Shown: positions 59,591-64,000 of the stretch, piece after piece | How positions within the stretch are numbered: the first letter of the stretch is position 1 | How the letters are laid out: every line of letters starts with the position of its first letter | Assembly: GCF_001513745.1 (NCBI RefSeq) | Contig: NZ_CP013380.1 | Coordinates: 2,170,001-2,234,000, forward strand | DNA: 64,000 nucleotides | Source of the DNA: Burkholderia humptydooensis | Lineage (GTDB): Bacteria > Pseudomonadota > Gammaproteobacteria > Burkholderiales > Burkholderiaceae | Direction of reading: 5' to 3' | Made by a program: the position numbers and the translations under genes | The notes under the pieces: model-generated | The model's input: the letters and a program-made list of their open reading frames with translations, nothing else | Database searches by the model: none | What the model was told of the DNA's origin: nothing

Positions 59591-61719
59591 CGGCCGCCGC
59601 GCCGCTCGCGCCGCGCTTCGGCGATCAGCAGCGCGAGCAGGTACGGCGCGCCGATCAGCGCGGTCAGCACGCCCGCCGGAATCTCGCGCGGCGCGAGCAG
59701 CGTGCGCGCGACGACGTCCGCCGCGGCGAGCACCAGCGCGCCGCACGCGGCGGCCACCCACAGGCGCGTCGCGTGCGCGCGCGCGCCGAGCATCGCCGCG
59801 AGATGCGGCGCCATCAGCCCGATGAAGCCGACCGGGCCGACCGCCGCGACCGCCGCGCATGCGGCGAGCGTCGCGATCGTCAGCACGAGCGGGCGCAGCG
59901 CGGCGATCGGCAGGCCGAGCGCGGCCGCCTGATCGTCGCCGAGCGCGAGCAGATCGAGCGGCTTCGCGAGCAGCACGAGCGCCGGCGCCGCGAGCGCGCA
60001 CCACGGCAGCAGCGCGACGACCTCGCCCCAACTGCGCCCGTAAGTGCCGCCGACGAGCCAGACGACGAAGCGCGCGGGCTGCACGCTCTCCTGCGTGATC
60101 AGCCATTGCGCGAGCGTCGTCCACAGCGTGCCGATCACGATGCCCGTCAGCGCGACGGCGAGCGGCGCATAGCGATGCCGGCGATTGAGCGCGAGCGTGA
60201 GCGCAAGCGTCGCGCCGCCGCCCGCGAGCGACGCGGCGACGAGCGCGCCGTGCGCGGCGAGCGGCCATGCGACGAGCGTGGCAAGCGTCGCGAGCCCCGC
60301 GCCCTGCGTGACGCCGAGCACCTCGGGCCCGGCGAGCGGATTGCGCACGATGCTCTGCATCAGCACGCCGGACGCGCCGAGCAGCGCGCCCGCGAGCAAC
60401 GCGCACAGGAGCCGCGGCGCGCGCAGGTCGAGCACCATCCGCGCGACGTCGTCGCGCTGCGCGAGCGCCGCGAGCCAGCGTCCGGGGCCGATCCACACCG
60501 GGCCGAACGACACGCCGAGCGCGAGCAGCACGGCGGCGGCCGACAACAGCAGCGCCGCGACGGCGGGCCACGGCAGCGCGGCGAGCGCGCGGACGACGCG
60601 CGCGCAGCCGCGCATGCCCGGCTGCGCGTGCGCCGCCGCCTGCTGCGCCGCGCCCGACCACGCCGCGCCGCGCCGGATCATCGCGAGCATCAGCGGCGTG
60701 CCGACGAACGCGATCGCGACGCCCGTCGACAGCGTCGCATCGAGGCCGAGCGCGAGCACCGCGCTGTCGGTGACGAGCACGAGCGCGCCGCCCGCGAGCG
60801 CGGCGAGCGGCACGAGCGCGCCGAGCCTCGACGCCCTCGCGCCGCGCATCGGCCGGATCAGGTTCGGCGCGATCAGGCCGATGTACGACAGCGGCCCCGC
60901 GATGCTGACCGCGACGCTCGCGAAGCCGACCGCGACGACGGTGGCCGCGAGGCGCGTCGCGTCGACGCGCACGCCGGCCGCGGCCGCCGCGTCGTCGCCG
61001 AGCGCGAGCGGATCGAGCGGCCGGATCACGAGCGGCAGCGCGACGAGCGGCGCGACGAGCCACAGCAGCGCGTCGCGCAGCCCGGCCGCGCCCGGCTGAT
61101 ACAGGCTGCCGCTCGCCCACAGCGATGCGCCGACCACCGTCTCCTCGAAGAACGCGAGCAACAGCGTCGTGACCGCCGAGAACAGCAGCATGCAGACGCT
61201 GCCCGCGAGAATGAGGCGCAGCGGCGTCGCGCGCCAGCCGCCCGCGGCGGCCGACACGCAGGCGGCCGCGGCGAGCCCGCAGACGAACAGCAGCGGCACC
61301 GACGCCTGACCGGCGAGCGCCGGCGCGAGCATCGCGGCGATCAGGCCGAGCTGCGCGCCGCCCGTGATGCCGAGCAGATCAGGCGCGGCGAGCGGATTGC
61401 GCGTGAGCGACTGGAACAGCGCGCCCGCGACGGCGAGGCAGCCGCCCGCGACGAGCGCCGCCGCGGCGCGCGGCGCGGCGAGATCGAACAGCATGACGTG
61501 CGCGAGCTGCGCGGCGTCGCTGCCCGCCGGCGCGGCGAGCCACGCGCGCAGCTCGGGCGCGAGCCGCATCGCGGCCGTGACGACGACGAGCGCGACGAGC
61601 GCGCCGGCAATCGCGCCGACGCGCCCGAACGCCGGTGAGCGCGAGGCTCGCGACGCCGGCGGCGTGTCCGGCGCGCGCGCGGCGCGGCGCAGCCGCTTGC
61701 GAACCGCGAGCGTCGTCAT
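59587..61719 (-). CDS. FhuB-type fused permease for ferric siderophore
   Basis: This 710-residue inner-membrane protein is double the length of a single BtuC-type permease and contains two homologous halves of about ten helices each. Each half has the family pattern R-x-P-R-x-x-x-A-L-x-A-G-x-x-L-A-x-x-G-A-x-x-Q (here A-A-P-R-A-A-A-A-L-V-A-G-G and R-A-P-R-L-L-C-A-L-L-A-G). Each also has G-P-L-S-Y-I-G-L-I-A-P-N or G-P-V-G-F-I-G-L-M-A-P-H, the coupling loop for the ATPase. The start at 61719 overlaps the ATPase stop (ATGA). FhuB is fused in this way in the ferric hydroxamate systems of many proteobacteria. Confidence 0.95.
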   Translation of the reverse strand: MTTLAVRKRLRRAARAPDTPPASRASRSPAFGRVGAIAGALVALVVVTAAMRLAPELRAWLAAPAGSDAAQLAHVMLFDLAAPRAAAALVAGGCLAVAGALFQSLTRNPLAAPDLLGITGGAQLGLIAAMLAPALAGQASVPLLFVCGLAAAACVSAAAGGWRATPLRLILAGSVCMLLFSAVTTLLLAFFEETVVGASLWASGSLYQPGAAGLRDALLWLVAPLVALPLVIRPLDPLALGDDAAAAAGVRVDATRLAATVVAVGFASVAVSIAGPLSYIGLIAPNLIRPMRGARASRLGALVPLAALAGGALVLVTDSAVLALGLDATLSTGVAIAFVGTPLMLAMIRRGAAWSGAAQQAAAHAQPGMRGCARVVRALAALPWPAVAALLLSAAAVLLALGVSFGPVWIGPGRWLAALAQRDDVARMVLDLRAPRLLCALLAGALLGASGVLMQSIVRNPLAGPEVLGVTQGAGLATLATLVAWPLAAHGALVAASLAGGGATLALTLALNRRHRYAPLAVALTGIVIGTLWTTLAQWLITQESVQPARFVVWLVGGTYGRSWGEVVALLPWCALAAPALVLLAKPLDLLALGDDQAAALGLPIAALRPLVLTIATLAACAAVAAVGPVGFIGLMAPHLAAMLGARAHATRLWVAAACGALVLAAADVVARTLLAPREIPAGVLTALIGAPYLLALLIAEARRERRGGR

Positions 61720-62636
61720 GCGACGAGATCCCGTTGCGGGCGGGCGCCGGCGCGGCGCTCGCCGGACGCGCCGCATACCGCGTCGGACGTACCGGACGCA
61801 CATGACGCGCCGCGCGCGTCCGCCGGATCGGCATCGAGCACGCCCTCGTATGCCGGCACGCACATCGGCGCGCCCGTGAGCGGATGCGCGGTCTTGAGCA
61901 TCGTCACGCCGAACGCGGCCTGCAGGTGATGCGGCTCGAGCATCGCATCGGGCGTGCCCTGCGCGACGATCCGCCCCGCGCGCATCAGCACGATCTCGTC
62001 GCTGTACGCGGCCGCCTGGTTGAGGTCGTGCAGCACCCAGACGATCGTGAGGCCGCGCTCGCGATTGAGCCGCCGCAGCTCGCGCAGGATGTCGAGCTGG
62101 TGATGGATGTCGAGATAGGTGGTCGGCTCGTCGAGCAGCACGATGGGCGCCTGCTGCGCGAGCGCCATCGCGATCCACGCGCGCTGCCGCTCGCCGCCCG
62201 ACAGCGCGGCGACATCACGCGCCGCGTCGCGCTCGAGGCCCGTCGCCGCGAGCGCCTCGTCGATCGCGTCGCGGTCCGCGCGCGACAGCCCGCGCAGCCA
62301 GCCGCCGTGCGCGTAGCGGCCGTACGCGACGAGCTCGCGCACCGTGAGCCCCGCGGGAATCTGGTTGAACTGCGCGAGCATCGTCAGCGTGCGCGCGAGC
62401 GCGCGCCGCCGGTATGAACCGAGCGGCGCGCCGTTGACTTCGACCGTGCCCGACAGCGCGGGCTGCAGCCCCGCGAGCGTGCGCAGCAGCGTGCTCTTGC
62501 CGCAGCCGTTCGGGCCGCACAGCGCGCTCACGCGCCCCGCCGCGATCGACAGATCGAGGCCGTCGAGCACCCGGTGATCCCGGTAGCCGACGCTCAACGC
62601 GCGCGCCGCGAGCGCCGGCACCGCTTTATTGTTCAT
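61716..62636 (-). CDS. FhuC-type ATPase for ferric siderophore uptake
   Basis: This 306-residue ABC ATPase starts at 62636. Walker A C-G-P-N-G-C-G-K-S-T lies near residues 39-48, the signature L-S-G-G-E-R-Q-R-A near 143, and Walker B I-V-L-L-D-E-P-T-T-Y-L-D-I. The Y-L-D-I-x-H-Q form is typical of iron-siderophore ATPases. The C-terminal 45 residues are Ala/Gly/Arg-rich and not conserved. It powers the fused FhuB-like permease and overlaps its gene by four bases. Confidence 0.94.
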   Translation of the reverse strand: MNNKAVPALAARALSVGYRDHRVLDGLDLSIAAGRVSALCGPNGCGKSTLLRTLAGLQPALSGTVEVNGAPLGSYRRRALARTLTMLAQFNQIPAGLTVRELVAYGRYAHGGWLRGLSRADRDAIDEALAATGLERDAARDVAALSGGERQRAWIAMALAQQAPIVLLDEPTTYLDIHHQLDILRELRRLNRERGLTIVWVLHDLNQAAAYSDEIVLMRAGRIVAQGTPDAMLEPHHLQAAFGVTMLKTAHPLTGAPMCVPAYEGVLDADPADARGASCASGTSDAVCGASGERRAGARPQRDLVA

Positions 62637-62659
62637 CGTTTCGTCATCCGCCCAATCCG

Positions 62660-63676
62660 CTAAGCGCCGTTCCTTTCGCGGTGGCTTCGCGCCATCGCCA
62701 CCACCACCTTGCGCGGCCCCTCGAACGGATCGCGCGCGTGCGCGCTCAGCATGTTGTCGAGCATCAGCACGTCGCCCGTCCGCCACGGGAACACGATCCG
62801 CTGGCCGTCGAGCACCGCGCGGATCTCGGCGAGCGCGTCCGGCTCGAGCGGCGCGCCGTCGCCATAATAGACGTTGCGCGGCACGTTCTCGATGCCGACC
62901 GCGTCGACGAGCGCTTCCTGCATGTCCTCGTCGAGCGCCGACAGGTGAAAGAGGTTCGCCTGGTTGAACCACACGGGCTCGCCCGTGCGCGGATGGCGCG
63001 CCACCGCCTGGCAGCGCTCGCGCGTGCGCAAGAGCGGCTCGCCGTCATCGCTCTCGCGCCATTCGCAGTCGATCCCGCGCGCCGCGCAGATGCGCTCCAC
63101 TTCGCGCGGATCGTCGGCGCCGAACGCCTGCTGCCACGGCAGATCGAGCCCCTGCCCGAAATTGCGCACGTACAGCAGCTCGCGCTCGGCGAAGCGCGCG
63201 ACGAGCGCCGGATCGAGCGCGCGATAAACGGCGCGGCTGTCGGCAATCGGCGTCGCGCCGCCCGTGCGCGCGGCGAGCGCGCAGTGGAACCAGATCCGCA
63301 GCGGCCATTCGCGCGTGTACGACTGCTCGTTGTGCAGCGGGATCGAACGGTGCGGCGGGTATTCGGTCGACGTGTAGACGGCGCCCTCGACCTGGCTGCG
63401 CGGCGTCGACGCGAACTCGTAGCCGATCAGCGGATCGCCGAAATCGGCGGCGAAGCGCTGGAACGTCTCGATCGACGCGACGCGAAAGCCGGTGAAAAGT
63501 ACGCCGCCCGCACGCTCGAGGACGTCGTTCGCGATCTCGCGCAACAGCGGCGCGGCGTCGTGGAGCGCGATGTCCGCGCCCGCGCGCGGCGACACGACGG
63601 TCGGCAGGCCGGGCTCGACGCGCAGATCGCCGAGCGTCGGGCGGGCCGCCGCGGCCGGCATCGAAAGCTGGGTCAT
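62660..63676 (-). CDS. TauD/SyrP-type dioxygenase, probable aspartate beta-hydroxylase (OrbG-like)
   Basis: This 338-residue protein starts at 63676 with AGAGGA upstream. It is an Fe(II)/2-oxoglutarate oxygenase of the TauD family. The first metal ligands lie in I-P-L-H-N-E-Q-S-Y near residue 115, the distal His in L-S-A-H-A-R-D-P-F near 310, and the 2-oxoglutarate Arg in A-R-D-P-F or in M-A-R-S-H-R-E-R. SyrP relatives hydroxylate aspartate bound to an NRPS carrier. Ornibactin and malleobactin contain beta-hydroxyaspartate, and mbaI has an Asp-specific second module, so this is its likely partner. The beta-hydroxyl and carboxylate help bind iron. Confidence 0.9.
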   Translation of the reverse strand: MTQLSMPAAAARPTLGDLRVEPGLPTVVSPRAGADIALHDAAPLLREIANDVLERAGGVLFTGFRVASIETFQRFAADFGDPLIGYEFASTPRSQVEGAVYTSTEYPPHRSIPLHNEQSYTREWPLRIWFHCALAARTGGATPIADSRAVYRALDPALVARFAERELLYVRNFGQGLDLPWQQAFGADDPREVERICAARGIDCEWRESDDGEPLLRTRERCQAVARHPRTGEPVWFNQANLFHLSALDEDMQEALVDAVGIENVPRNVYYGDGAPLEPDALAEIRAVLDGQRIVFPWRTGDVLMLDNMLSAHARDPFEGPRKVVVAMARSHRERNGA

Positions 63677-63731
63677 CCGGAAATCCTCTTGCTCTGGCGA
63701 TACGAACGATGCGAACAGGGCGCGCGCCGGA

Positions 63732-63974
63732 TCACGACGCGTTCGCCGCGTCCAGATGGCGGCGCAGGCTCGCGGGGCGCATGTCGGTCCACACGGCCTC
63801 GATGTGCGCGAGGCAGTCGGCCTTCGGGCCGCGCACGCCGGCTTCGCGCCAGCCGGCCGGCAGCGCGCGGAACGTCGGCCAGATCGAGTACTGCTCTTCG
63901 TCGTTGACGACGACCGCGTAGACGACGTCGTCGGCCTCGGCGGGCGCGCTCGCAGGTTGCTGGGCTTGCGTCAT
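63732..63974 (-). CDS. MbtH-like protein, NRPS adenylation partner (OrbH-like)
   Basis: This 80-residue protein has the MbtH-family signature: [10 protein letters not shown] near residue 28, G-W-R-E-A-G and the C-terminal [10 protein letters not shown]. MbtH proteins bind adenylation domains and are needed for their folding or activity, so this one should support MbaI and MbaJ although it is encoded about 9 kb away. It is the first gene of the minus unit in the window. The expected sigma-factor gene and iron-regulated promoter would lie beyond the right edge. Confidence 0.95.
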   Translation of the reverse strand: MTQAQQPASAPAEADDVVYAVVVNDEEQYSIWPTFRALPAGWREAGVRGPKADCLAHIEAVWTDMRPASLRRHLDAANAS

Positions 63975-64000
63975 GATCGTGAAAGCTCGCTGGAAAGGTT

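Noticed and set aside
59503..61638. Plus-strand open frame of about 700 codons opposite the fused permease gene
   Set aside because: Composition is almost only Arg, Glu, Asp, Gln and Ala, the typical shadow of a hydrophobic gene.

Overview
The window looks like a chromosome segment from the Burkholderia pseudomallei group (pseudomallei/mallei/thailandensis). The basis is very high GC, a malleobactin-type siderophore locus beside a cobalamin locus, an AidA-family protein and Burkholderia-style gene content. The species cannot be fixed from the sequence alone.

Left end (1-7.7 kb). A truncated serine resolvase, a DUF6988-like gene of visibly lower GC, a 17-codon gene start that runs into an IS66-like 3' remnant, and a gene-poor stretch suggest a decayed island. 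Then come a secreted TPR protein, an orphan small protein, a ferritin-like protein with a decayed duplicate of its 3' end, and a divergent MarR regulator/CynX-type MFS pair with twin operator-like sites. A GH10-like lipoprotein follows (7.8-9.4 kb).

Cobalamin region (9.4-34.3 kb). Corrin-ring genes form two divergent units around one cobalamin riboswitch: cobM-cobK-cbiD-cobL on minus, cobG-cobH-cobI-cobJ on plus. A chitinase, a small secreted protein and a carboxylesterase separate these from a second riboswitch-led minus unit: NiCoT cobalt transporter, cobW, cobN and a ChlI/ChlD-type chelatase gene. The ChlI and ChlD parts appear to be joined by a programmed -1 frameshift: an A7 slippery site, an immediate stop, a nested hairpin, and the VWA domain in the -1 frame. 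A complete ISAs1-family element with a 10-bp target duplication lies just upstream of that unit's promoter. Beyond it are cobE-cobO-cobB, preceded by what looks like a cobalamin riboswitch that has lost its core. The pathway is mosaic: aerobic CobG with CbiD, a CbiG-CobJ fusion and a separate CobE, and no CobF in the window.

Siderophore region (34.5 kb to the right end). After an AidA/PixA-type protein comes the malleobactin locus on minus: formyltransferase, TonB receptor, ornithine hydroxylase and two NRPSs. Their adenylation codes read by eye as Orn-like, Asp, Ser and Orn-like, with an epimerase after Asp. A PvdE-like ABC exporter runs divergently, and both sides of the shared promoter region carry matches to the OrbS/PvdS iron-starvation promoter (TAAAN-N16-CGTC). 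The right end holds ferric-siderophore uptake genes (binding protein, FhuF-like reductase, fused FhuB permease, FhuC ATPase), an aspartate beta-hydroxylase and an MbtH protein. The sigma-factor gene expected at the head of this operon would lie beyond the right edge. A DUF1993 pseudogene broken by a 10-bp tandem duplication lies between the exporter and the binding-protein gene.
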